A stretch of DNA of 64,000 bases from Frederiksenia canicola (lineage in GTDB: Bacteria > Pseudomonadota > Gammaproteobacteria > Enterobacterales > Pasteurellaceae): positions 1,612,740-1,676,739 of the forward strand of contig NZ_CP015029.1 of assembly GCF_011455495.1 (NCBI RefSeq), given 5' to 3'. Under the pieces are notes generated by a model. It ran no database searches, was not told the DNA's origin, and saw only the letters and a list, made by a program, of their open reading frames with translations. Each line of letters begins with the position of its first letter. The first letter of the stretch is position 1. This document shows positions 50,448 to 58,675 of the stretch, one piece after another. A program made the position numbers and the translations under genes.

Positions 50448-52091
50448 ATGAGATTTACTAAAACTCTACTTTCCGTTGCATTACTTTCTGCAACCACCGC
50501 AATGGCATCCGAAGCGGACAAAACTTACCGCTTTACTATATTACACGTGAATGATACTCACGGCCACTTTTGGAAAAATGACAAAGGTGAATATGGTTTT
50601 GCCGCTCAAAAAACCGCTATTGATAATATTCGCCAAGAGCTTGAAGCAAAAGGCGAACCTGTATTCTTACTGCATGCTGGTGATTTCAACACTGGTGTAC
50701 CAGAATCGGATATGCAAAATGCTAAACCCGATATTGAAGGGATGAATATGATCGGCTACGATGTCGCCGTACTAGGTAACCACGAATTCGACTTCCCACT
50801 ACAAGTACTTGAAATGCAAGAAAAATGGGCTACCTTCCCATTTATTTCGGCTAACGTTATCAATAAAAAAACCAATAAACCTATGGTAAAACCTTACGTG
50901 ATGCTAGAAAAAAATGGTCTAAAAATCGCTGTTGTAGGTTTAACTACTGAAGATACCGGTAAATTGGGTAATCCAGATGTAACCGAAAACGTTGTATTCC
51001 AAGATCCATTAGCCACTGCTAAGAGTACTCTTGCCCATATCAATACAACAGAAAAGCCTGATTTCCATATTGCATTAACGCATATGGGTTACTATTTCGA
51101 CGGTAAACATGGACAAAATGCACCTGGTGATGTATCTCTTGCTCGCTCTCTAGACAAAGGTGCATTTGATTTAATTATCGGCGGACATACTCACGATACC
51201 GTTTGCATTGATGAAAAAGGTGAATTTAAGGTTAAATACACACCAGGTGATGAATGTAAACCAGATTTCCAAAATGGTACTTGGATTGTTCAGGCTGGAG
51301 AATGGGGTAAATACGTTGGGCGTGCCGATTTTGAATTAAAAAATGGTGAAGCAAAATTACTCAATTACCAACTCATTCCAATTAACCTGAAACAAAAAAT
51401 CAAACTGGCTGATGGCAAATCGGAATATAAGCTCTACCAGAATGAAATAGCTGAAGATAAAGCTGTTTTTGACCACTTAAAAGTTTATCAAGACGAAGGT
51501 GATCGCTTATTAGGGGTAAAAGTGGGTGAAGTAAAAGGTAAATTTGAAGGTGATCGCAAAATTATACGCTTCCAACAAACTAATTTAGGTCGATTGATCG
51601 CCCAATCTCAAATGGAGCGTGTAAAAGCAGATGTGGCAGTAATGAATTCCGGTGGTATCCGCACTTCAATCAATGAAGGACCGACGACTTACAAAGATCT
51701 CCTAAGCGTTCAACCTTTCGGTAATATGATCGCCACTGTTGATTTCACCGGTCAAGAACTACTCGATTACTTAAATGTAGTTGCATTCAAAGAACCTGAT
51801 AGCGGGGCGTATCCACAGTTTGCAGGCATCTCAATGGTAGTTGATCGTGCATCTAAAACAATCACCGATGTCAAAGTTGGTGGAAAAGCACTAGATTTAA
51901 GCAAAAAATATAAACTCTCTGTACCAGACTACTGTGCTGGTGGCGGTGACGGCTACCCAGTATTGAAAAAACACCCAAGCTATGTCAATACAGGCTTTAT
52001 TGATGCCGAAATGTTGAAAAAATACTTTGAAGAAAACAAAGTGTTAGACGCATCAAAATACGACCCGAAAGATGATGTTATCTTTAAATAA
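50448..52091 (+). CDS. ushA: Periplasmic UDP-sugar hydrolase / 5'-nucleotidase
   Basis: 547 residues with a signal peptide ending in AMA. Metallophosphatase motifs: ILHVNDTHGHF, LLHAGDFNTG, LGNHEFDFP, and GGHTHDT. The middle segment (KPDFQNGTWIVQAGEWGKYV, then GRADFELKNG) is strikingly UshA-like, and the C-terminal nucleotide-binding domain has MNSGGIRTSI and CAGGGDGYP. It hydrolyses UDP-sugars and nucleotides in the periplasm. Haemophilus NadN is a related, longer enzyme; the central region argues for UshA. Strong AAGGAGAACGTTAC site. Confidence 0.93.
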   Translation: MRFTKTLLSVALLSATTAMASEADKTYRFTILHVNDTHGHFWKNDKGEYGFAAQKTAIDNIRQELEAKGEPVFLLHAGDFNTGVPESDMQNAKPDIEGMNMIGYDVAVLGNHEFDFPLQVLEMQEKWATFPFISANVINKKTNKPMVKPYVMLEKNGLKIAVVGLTTEDTGKLGNPDVTENVVFQDPLATAKSTLAHINTTEKPDFHIALTHMGYYFDGKHGQNAPGDVSLARSLDKGAFDLIIGGHTHDTVCIDEKGEFKVKYTPGDECKPDFQNGTWIVQAGEWGKYVGRADFELKNGEAKLLNYQLIPINLKQKIKLADGKSEYKLYQNEIAEDKAVFDHLKVYQDEGDRLLGVKVGEVKGKFEGDRKIIRFQQTNLGRLIAQSQMERVKADVAVMNSGGIRTSINEGPTTYKDLLSVQPFGNMIATVDFTGQELLDYLNVVAFKEPDSGAYPQFAGISMVVDRASKTITDVKVGGKALDLSKKYKLSVPDYCAGGGDGYPVLKKHPSYVNTGFIDAEMLKKYFEENKVLDASKYDPKDDVIFK

Positions 52092-52105
52092 CAACGAGTA
52101 ACAAA

Positions 52106-52143
52106 AAAATGGCTTAAGACATTACGTTTTAAGCCATTTTTTA
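52106..52143 (+). terminator. Terminator of ushA
   Basis: AAAATGGCTTAA / TTAAGCCATTTT stem, then TTTAT. Confidence 0.9.
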
Positions 52144-52261
52144 TACTAATAAAAGGCAAAAATCGTTTTAGAGACAAATAATTACCATGGATAAAAATAA
52201 ATAAGTGAGAAGAATGAAAAGAGACAAAATAGGCAGGTAGCTAGCAAAGAACATAAAGAAA

Positions 52262-52338
<77 letters not shown>

Positions 52339-52352
52339 TCTGAGTGGTTGGT

Positions 52353-52380
52353 ATCATACTCTGCTCATTTTTATTTTCAA
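52353..52380 (-). promoter_or_regulatory. Promoter of the initiator tRNA gene
   Basis: On the minus strand TTGAAA (52380-52375), 16-bp spacer, TATGAT (52358-52353), with initiation predicted about 8 bases before the mature 5' end. Confidence 0.7.
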
Positions 52381-52535
52381 TCATTTATTTTTAATGATGA
52401 TTCATTTGAACCAAATAAGCACAAAATTTGCTTATTTAACAGCAAATTTGTCGGTTTTTGATGCAATTTGATTCTATCTATTTGTCTTAGCTTTTGCTAT
52501 GCTAACTACCTTTTATTCTCCATAAGGATTTAAAA

Positions 52536-53639
52536 ATGACTTGGAAAGCATACACAAAATATGCATTGTTAGTTGGCACAATGTTCTTTCTCGCTAGCTG
52601 TTCGACCACGACAAAAAAACAAAGTGGTGCCTATACGGCGGATAGAGCAAAATTTGGAGCCGTGACTCAAGGGAGACAGTTCGTGCCTGAACATATTCCT
52701 TACTTTGCCACCGCTTCTGTTGATGCACATGGAAATATCGTCAATTCATCCGATTTTCTAAAACAGCTTAATCATGTTTATCAATATTCAGGCAATCTTT
52801 CTGCTACATTTGCAAATACTTACCGTAAAGTGACCGCTTGGGTTCAGTCAGGCGGAAATATTAACGATTTGGCACGCTACGGGTTATTCTCTCGTCAAAT
52901 GCGTGGTGAAGATGGCTTCCAAAATGTCTTAATGACAGGATATTATATCCCCGTTATTCAGGCTCGCTTGTCACCACAAGGTGAATTCCGTCATCCTATT
53001 TACGCTATTCCTCGTGGCAATAAAAAATACAGTCGAGCAGAAATTTATAATGGTGCTTTATACGGAAAAGGCTTAGAACTTGCCTATACGAATTCTTATT
53101 TAGAGAATTTCTTAATGGAAGTTCAAGGTAGCGGTTTTGTTGATCTAGGCGGTGGTAATTTAAGACACTTTGCTTATGGTGATAAAAATGGCTACAGCTA
53201 CACTAGTGTTGGTCGTTTATTAGTTGAAAATGGCGAAATTCCTAAAGAAAAAATGTCTGTGCAAGCTATCCGAGACTGGGCAAATCGTAATCCACACCGC
53301 TTAAAAGGACTTTTAGAACGGAATAAATCTTTTGTTTATTTCCGTCATGATCCAACACTAGATGTAAAAGGCTCTGCACAAGTTCCGCTGGTTGCACTTT
53401 CATCAGTTGCATCAGATAAACGCATTGTTCCAACAGGCAGTGTATTACTTGTGGAAATGCCATTAGTTGATCAACAAGGAAACTGGACAGGCAAACACGA
53501 AATGCGTTTGATGGTTGCTCTCGATGTGGGTGGTGCTGTTAAGAACCAACACTTCGATTTATACCAAGGCATTGGCGATAAAGCTGGCCACCAAGCTGGG
53601 CATATGAAACATTATGGGCGAGTTTGGCTATTAAATTAA
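52536..53639 (+). CDS. mltA: Membrane-bound lytic murein transglycosylase A
   Basis: 367 residues, an outer-membrane lipoprotein: signal peptide with lipobox FLASC, lipidated Cys near residue 22. It cleaves the MurNAc-GlcNAc bond to form 1,6-anhydromuropeptides. The MltA domain (VLMTGYYIPVIQARLSPQGEFRHPIYAIP), GSGFVDLGGG and the C-terminal 3D domain with SSVASDKRIVPTGSVLLVEMP, LMVALDVGGAVK and FDLYQGIGDKAG hold the catalytic Asp region. An IS3 remnant begins 20 bp after the stop, so the native terminator may be lost. Confidence 0.94.
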   Translation: MTWKAYTKYALLVGTMFFLASCSTTTKKQSGAYTADRAKFGAVTQGRQFVPEHIPYFATASVDAHGNIVNSSDFLKQLNHVYQYSGNLSATFANTYRKVTAWVQSGGNINDLARYGLFSRQMRGEDGFQNVLMTGYYIPVIQARLSPQGEFRHPIYAIPRGNKKYSRAEIYNGALYGKGLELAYTNSYLENFLMEVQGSGFVDLGGGNLRHFAYGDKNGYSYTSVGRLLVENGEIPKEKMSVQAIRDWANRNPHRLKGLLERNKSFVYFRHDPTLDVKGSAQVPLVALSSVASDKRIVPTGSVLLVEMPLVDQQGNWTGKHEMRLMVALDVGGAVKNQHFDLYQGIGDKAGHQAGHMKHYGRVWLLN

Positions 53640-53658
53640 GTTTAAATAACCTGGCGTA

Positions 53659-53789
53659 TGATCTGCACCCCAAAAGTTGAACTATAAATCCAACTGACTA
53701 AGGTGCAGATTTTTATGACTAAATACAACCACTCTTTCAAACAACGCACCCTCGAATGTTATCAAGGCATGGTAAAACACAGCCGCTAA
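53659..53789 (+). mobile_element. IS3-family (IS150-like) left-end remnant with truncated orfA
   Basis: Terminal repeat TGATCTGCACCCCAAAAGTT at 53659, then a short leader and the first 24 codons of an orfA (MTKYNHSFKQRTLECYQGMV, then KHSR and a stop at 53787-53789). Nothing of the rest of the element remains. The fragment abuts and overlaps the stop codon of the convergent ABC ATPase gene. A related terminal repeat in opposite orientation occurs at 63040. Confidence 0.8.
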
Positions 53790-54523
53790 CTTGGTAGTTT
53801 TTCAATCGAAAAAATATCACGTTTACTTTCATCAATATCTACCTGAATCCCAAATCCATCTGCAAGATTTCGTTTTGTCAAAACCTTTTGTGTTTCCCCA
53901 CTGGCAATGATCTCGCCTGCTTTCAGTAAAATTATCTCATCGCAAAAACGATATGCTAAAGATAAGTGATGGATTACAACCACACAGGTTTGCTTAGGTG
54001 TGAGAGATTTGATCTGCTCCATAATGTCGATTTGGTAGTAAGGATCGAGAGAGGCAATCGGTTCATCGGCGAGCAAAATTGGCGGATGTTTAATACAACA
54101 ACGGGCGAGCTGCACCCGTGTTTTTTCGCCACCAGAAAGCTGTTGGAATGGTTTGCTCAGCAAATGCGAAATAGAAAACTTGTCTGACACTGACCGCACT
54201 TTTTGCTGCTCTTGGCAGCTTGGCAATGGCTGTGGCAAGCCAAGAGCGATGACATCATAAGCGGTTAAATCCCAATGAATTGCCGTGCTTTGGGCGAGGT
54301 AGGCAAGTTTCTGACTTTTTTCCTTAGGTGAAAGCTGACTCAATTTGCAATTTTCTAGCCAAATCTGACCGCTTGTTGCGGGCAAAATCCCTGCTATCAC
54401 TTTGAGTAAGGTCGATTTTCCTGCACCATTCGCTCCCATAATGCCTACCAGTTTTCCTTGTGGAATATGGCAACTCACGTTTTTTAAACCGTAGGGCAAA
54501 CTCACATTTTCGATGCTAATCAT
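53786..54523 (-). CDS. ABC transporter ATPase, iron-chelate/cobalamin type (BtuD/FecE-like)
   Basis: 245 residues. Walker A GIMGANGAGKST near residue 30, signature LSGGEKTRVQLARC near 130, Walker B ILLADEPIASLD, and the switch His in VVIHHLS. It overlaps the permease gene by 8 bp in the operon TonB receptor - binding protein - permease - ATPase. The stop TAG lies exactly at the junction with the IS3 remnant, so the C-terminal residues may have been altered by the insertion. The substrate is most likely cobalamin (BtuBFCD-like order), though iron or heme cannot be excluded. Confidence 0.9.
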   Translation of the reverse strand: MISIENVSLPYGLKNVSCHIPQGKLVGIMGANGAGKSTLLKVIAGILPATSGQIWLENCKLSQLSPKEKSQKLAYLAQSTAIHWDLTAYDVIALGLPQPLPSCQEQQKVRSVSDKFSISHLLSKPFQQLSGGEKTRVQLARCCIKHPPILLADEPIASLDPYYQIDIMEQIKSLTPKQTCVVVIHHLSLAYRFCDEIILLKAGEIIASGETQKVLTKRNLADGFGIQVDIDESKRDIFSIEKLPS

Positions 54524-55493
54524 AAAGTCTCCGTTGCTGCGTAAGCAAAATCCAAATCAATACTGGAGCTCCAATAATCGCTGTTAGCGTGCCAATATAA
54601 ATATGCGAGAAAAATGGCAGATATTGAATGGCAAGATCCGCAATTAGCAACAACAATGCCCCGATCAAACTGCTGGTCAGATAGAGCTGCGATGGGCGTT
54701 TTTTCAGCAAAATGCGAGCAAAGTGTGGGGCAATTAAGCCGATAAAACCGATAGTGCCCGTCTGCGGAATAGTTGCTCCCACCAATAACGCCACGCCCAA
54801 GGTGGTGATAAAGAAGCTACGTTTAGGGTCAATCCCCATCGTGCTAGCCGTTTCTTCACCAAAGGTAAGTAGATCCACATAACGCCGTTGTCGGTAAATG
54901 CAGAATACCCCAAGCAACACAATCAACAATGAAATCAATAAGTTATCGAATTTCGCCCACACTAAAGAGCCTTGCAACCAGCGATAAAGTTCCGCTAACG
55001 CCCAAGGGCTTTTGGCGTTGGAGAGCAACAACGCAATTGTCGAACCTAGCAACATATTGACCGCCACGCCTGCTAAAATCATCATCGTACTGCCGTAATT
55101 TTTGGCGATCAGATAGACCAACAAAAAGCTCGCCAATGCCCCAGCCACTCCGCCAAATAACAGTAGCGAAAACGGCACGGAAAAATAGTACAACATAAAT
55201 ACACTTGCCGTGGTCGCCCCATTCGCTGCACCAAGTAACCCTGGGCTTGCAAGTGGATTTTGAAAGACGCCTTGCATCACATTGCCTGCCAACGCCAAAC
55301 TCGCTCCTGTCAGCACTGCCAGCAAAAAACGCGGTAGGCGAATATCCACCAGCACCAAGGAACGCATATCTGTTAATACCCCATCCGCATTGCGAAGGGC
55401 AGAAAAATCGCCGAGCTGATAGCTGCACGCAAGGGCGATGAGTGTCATCAATATTGCAGTCAAAATCAGGTTTAATTGATTGATTTTCTTCAT
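54516..55493 (-). CDS. ABC transporter permease, FecCD/BtuC family
   Basis: 325 residues, about nine to ten membrane helices. The family segments VDIRLPRFLLAVLTGASLALAGNVMQGVFQNPLASPGLLGAANGA near 50-95 and GTIGFIGLIAPHFAR near 255-270 are diagnostic. The ATG at 55493 overlaps the stop of the binding-protein gene (ATGA), a tight coupling; a longer open frame to 55547 would run far into that gene. Its partner ATPase overlaps downstream by 8 bp. Confidence 0.92.
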   Translation of the reverse strand: MKKINQLNLILTAILMTLIALACSYQLGDFSALRNADGVLTDMRSLVLVDIRLPRFLLAVLTGASLALAGNVMQGVFQNPLASPGLLGAANGATTASVFMLYYFSVPFSLLLFGGVAGALASFLLVYLIAKNYGSTMMILAGVAVNMLLGSTIALLLSNAKSPWALAELYRWLQGSLVWAKFDNLLISLLIVLLGVFCIYRQRRYVDLLTFGEETASTMGIDPKRSFFITTLGVALLVGATIPQTGTIGFIGLIAPHFARILLKKRPSQLYLTSSLIGALLLLIADLAIQYLPFFSHIYIGTLTAIIGAPVLIWILLTQQRRLYD

Positions 55494-56278
55494 TTTATCT
55501 GTTGTCGAATATTCTCTGCACCTTGCCACAAGCCGTGGTCGAAGCAATAACTATACTTTAACGGAAGCTGAACAAGCGGTCGGTTTTGGAAGATTTTTTG
55601 CAAAATCGGGTGGCGTAGCAACTCTGCCTGTTCGTTGTAGCCTTGCTTATCGCTGAATATCACAAGCTGATTGGGCTGGCTTAGCAGCAATTTTTCAAGA
55701 GAAAAATTCTGCGGTGTGAGTGTGCTTTTCATCGGTTCAAGTCCAGCCAATTGTAGCAAGGTGTGGAAAGGCTGGCTATTGCCGTCTAGCACGCCCGTGT
55801 CGGACAAAATCAAGGTTTCTGCAAGCGGTCGGTTTAGCGAAAAATATTGCAAATTTAACTCAGAAATCAACTGATTAGCTTGAGCTTCATTGTCCGTCAG
55901 CTTGCCGATCTGTGTTATCAAAGCGAACAATTCTTCAGGCGTTTGTGGATCCCGAATCGACACCACTTTCACGCCTAACTGTTGCAATTTTTCTACCAAC
56001 TGCGGATAAAAAAGCGGATTGATCAACACTGTTTTATCCAAATAAGGCAAAAGCTGATTGAGTTGAGGCTCAACCATAGGTTTGTCAGCATTGATTTTAT
56101 CCAACATCATCAGCGGATTGTTGGAATAAGGCGACTGTGCCGCAATTTGTTCAGGGCGAGCAAGTTCGATCAGCAAGCGGTCGCTACACAAATTGAGCGA
56201 GATAAATTGCTCGGTTTCAGCGTAAGCCGTGCCGATCGAAAGCAAAAGTGTGGTACAAAGTTGGAGAGTTTTACGCAT
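55490..56278 (-). CDS. ABC transporter substrate-binding protein (BtuF/FepB-like)
   Basis: About 262 residues with a signal peptide (MRKTLQLCTTLLLSIGTAYA). The mature part begins TEQFISLNLCSDRLLIELARPEQIAAQSPYS, typical of the class III periplasmic binding proteins for B12 and iron chelates, and has the two lobes of a PBP linked by a helix. The chosen ATG gives a clean signal peptide; a GTG seven codons upstream is possible. It lies 32 bp after the receptor gene. BtuF-like by context. Confidence 0.87.
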   Translation of the reverse strand: MRKTLQLCTTLLLSIGTAYAETEQFISLNLCSDRLLIELARPEQIAAQSPYSNNPLMMLDKINADKPMVEPQLNQLLPYLDKTVLINPLFYPQLVEKLQQLGVKVVSIRDPQTPEELFALITQIGKLTDNEAQANQLISELNLQYFSLNRPLAETLILSDTGVLDGNSQPFHTLLQLAGLEPMKSTLTPQNFSLEKLLLSQPNQLVIFSDKQGYNEQAELLRHPILQKIFQNRPLVQLPLKYSYCFDHGLWQGAENIRQQIK

Positions 56279-56310
56279 AACAAACAGGCGTGTTGCCACG
56301 CCCGATAAGA

Positions 56311-58251
56311 TTAGAACGACCCTTTTAAGCCAACGTAAACATTACGACCATCTTGACCATAGCCAAGCACGTTTTCATATTTTTTGTTGAACAGGTTGTT
56401 CAAATTCGCATAGATATTTACATTTTTGTTGAGCTGATAATTTACACCTATATTCACCAAAGTGTATGAAGGCATTTTGGTTCTGTGTGGATAGGTATCA
56501 ATGCGTTTACCCACATAGGATAGGCTCAGATTGGAACCTAGCTGCTCGGTAATTTGATATCCCAAGCCAACATTCGCAGAGTGTTTAGGACGGCGAGCCA
56601 ATTCCACACCTTTGCTGTCCTTCGCTCGAGTAAAGGTGTAATTTGCATAAGTCGTCACATCATCAGTGAGTTTTCCATTATAAGCAACTTCCATCCCTTT
56701 AATTTTGCTCGTGCCAGCAAGGTTTATGGACTGAGTATAAGTCGAATTATTGCTAATAAAATCTTTTACATTGCGAGCAAAATAAGTGACATCAAGGCTG
56801 TGGGCTTTATTTGTGGTTTCAAGCAATAATCCTACATCTCCCCCTAAACTTTTCGCTGGTTTTAAATCAGGATTAGCTTTATAAGAACCATAGTAGCCAT
56901 AGTAATCTGTCAGTGTCGGGTTTTGGATTGCTTGAGCAACACTTGCGTGAGCTTTTAAATTTGGCAATAAACGATAAGCCCCAGCAATACGTCCTGTAAA
57001 CGCATTTTGATATTGGGAGTTATCGGTGAATCGTCCGCTTAAGGATAAACTATGATCTTGTTCAGTGAACAAACGATATTCCATTGCAATACTTTTTTCA
57101 GTTAATTTTTTCTCTGACGCATACTCAGTGGATGCATAATTCGCACGTTGGTATTCGCCTAAAAAACTGACTGATTGTGTTACATCCCCTTCACGATCAA
57201 AATTGAGATCTAACTGATAATTCGCATTTTGTTTTTTCGCATCATAAGCATTATGTCTTGGAATAGTGCCTGTTTTCACATAAGTTGTTGGATCATAAAT
57301 ATTTTGTGTGGTGAATGTATCGCTATCTGTTTTGATTTGGCTCACGACAACTTTTTGCTTCACTAATTGTTCATCGTTGCCTAAATAACCGCTTAATTTG
57401 AATAGAGTCTCACGCATGCGAGCGTAATCATCATAGAAAGTTTCGCTCCGATCGTAAGTTTCATCGTAATGTGCTGATTGAGATGAATGCGTTGCTAAAA
57501 TCTCAACGCCTTTATTATTATCATCATAACCTAGACGTAATGATGCATTATCTCGATGGAATTTATCTCTTTCAACTGCACCACCAGTAGAAAATGCAGT
57601 ACCCATTGTCGAAGTATAGTGAAACTTATCGGAGCTTAACGCAGAAATACCACGAGTACGGTGGCTATCGCCGTGTAAGGCATAATAAAAGCCATTGTGA
57701 TAGCCAGAAATAGTGGCAGAGCTATCATAAGTACCGTGCGAACCCGTGCCTAAGTCAAAATCAACATTAAATGGTTTGTCTTTGTATAAGCCACTTTTAG
57801 TCGTGATATAAACGACACCTCCCATCGCATCACTACCCCATAAGGCAGATTGCTCACCACGTAGCACTTCAATGCGTTCTACATTACTTAATACTAATCC
57901 TCCAAAATCAAAACCTAAATTTGAAACAGGCTGCATTTTAACGCCATCAATAATAATCGCTGTTTGATTTGAATTCGCACCACGTAAAAAGAGGCTAGTC
58001 AATGCACCACGTCCACCATTTGCTCCCATTGCCACCCCAGGTACCGTTTTTAATACATCGCTCACATAAGTCGCATTGCGAGCTGCGAAATCTTTTTCGG
58101 TCAACACGGTAACTGACGAAGCGGTTTTATCTTGATTGACAGGGGTTGCATAAGCAGAATAAACGTTGATTGGTGATAACTTTGCGGTTTCAGCAAAAAC
58201 GACATTTGGTAAAGCGAGTAACAGTGATGTTGTGATTAAGTTTTTTTTCAT
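56311..58251 (-). CDS. TonB-dependent outer-membrane receptor, BtuB-like
   Basis: 646 residues: signal peptide ending in VFA, a likely TonB box in SPINVYSA, plug domain at about 45-165 (SDVLKTVPGVAMGANGGRGA, IIIDGVKM, VERIEVLRGEQSALWGSDAM, GGVVYITTK), then a beta barrel of 22 strands ending in aromatic F. Barrel segments such as NPTLTDYYGYYGSYKANPDLKP and NLNNLFNKKYENVLGYGQDG parallel E. coli BtuB. With the following ABC genes it forms a whole outer-to-inner membrane importer, most likely for cobalamin, which metH in this window would use. Substrate not proven. Confidence 0.9.
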   Translation of the reverse strand: MKKNLITTSLLLALPNVVFAETAKLSPINVYSAYATPVNQDKTASSVTVLTEKDFAARNATYVSDVLKTVPGVAMGANGGRGALTSLFLRGANSNQTAIIIDGVKMQPVSNLGFDFGGLVLSNVERIEVLRGEQSALWGSDAMGGVVYITTKSGLYKDKPFNVDFDLGTGSHGTYDSSATISGYHNGFYYALHGDSHRTRGISALSSDKFHYTSTMGTAFSTGGAVERDKFHRDNASLRLGYDDNNKGVEILATHSSQSAHYDETYDRSETFYDDYARMRETLFKLSGYLGNDEQLVKQKVVVSQIKTDSDTFTTQNIYDPTTYVKTGTIPRHNAYDAKKQNANYQLDLNFDREGDVTQSVSFLGEYQRANYASTEYASEKKLTEKSIAMEYRLFTEQDHSLSLSGRFTDNSQYQNAFTGRIAGAYRLLPNLKAHASVAQAIQNPTLTDYYGYYGSYKANPDLKPAKSLGGDVGLLLETTNKAHSLDVTYFARNVKDFISNNSTYTQSINLAGTSKIKGMEVAYNGKLTDDVTTYANYTFTRAKDSKGVELARRPKHSANVGLGYQITEQLGSNLSLSYVGKRIDTYPHRTKMPSYTLVNIGVNYQLNKNVNIYANLNNLFNKKYENVLGYGQDGRNVYVGLKGSF

Positions 58252-58310
58252 TGTTGATCCTAAGAAGAAAATCTAAGAGTAAACGGATTCAATATAGTGA
58301 GAAACATAAC

Positions 58311-58350
58311 AAAAAAGAAGAGCCACTATCATAAAAGGCTCTTCTTTTTT
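58311..58350 (-). promoter_or_regulatory. Terminator-like hairpin in the leader of the TonB receptor gene
   Basis: AAAAAAGAAGAGCC (58311-58324) pairs over 14 bp with GGCTCTTCTTTTTT (58337-58350). It lies about 60 bp upstream of the receptor ATG with T-runs on both strands. No gene converges here, so it may be a leader attenuator. Upstream, TATAAT on the minus strand (58423-58428) and a 15-codon frame METTILKIHYEFFYD starting at 58405 precede it. No cobalamin-riboswitch B12 box is recognisable. The rest of the 424-bp gap to the next gene is AT-rich without other features. Confidence 0.6.
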
Positions 58351-58675
58351 TTCATAACTAGTCGTAAAAAAATTCATAATGAATTTTTAGAATGGTTGTT
58401 TCCATATTATTTGGGAATGTAAATTATAAAACTATTTTAAATCAATTAATTAAACACTAATCTACCCAGATTGAAGTATGAATACGTAAAAATAAAGTAT
58501 AAAAAGGCTAGATTTCAGATTTTATTTTTACACAATGTACTTGCTATGAGATACCAAACAGATAATATTTGACCATAAAGTTATTGAAAGCATGAAAATT
58601 TACACTTATTTAGCGGGAATTTGAGTTAGAATAACGAATTGTATATCAATATTAGATTGTTTCAGGGAGAGAAAT

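Noticed and set aside
58350-58430. Cobalamin riboswitch in front of the BtuB-like receptor
   Set aside because: No recognisable B12 box, and the leader seems too short for the full structure.
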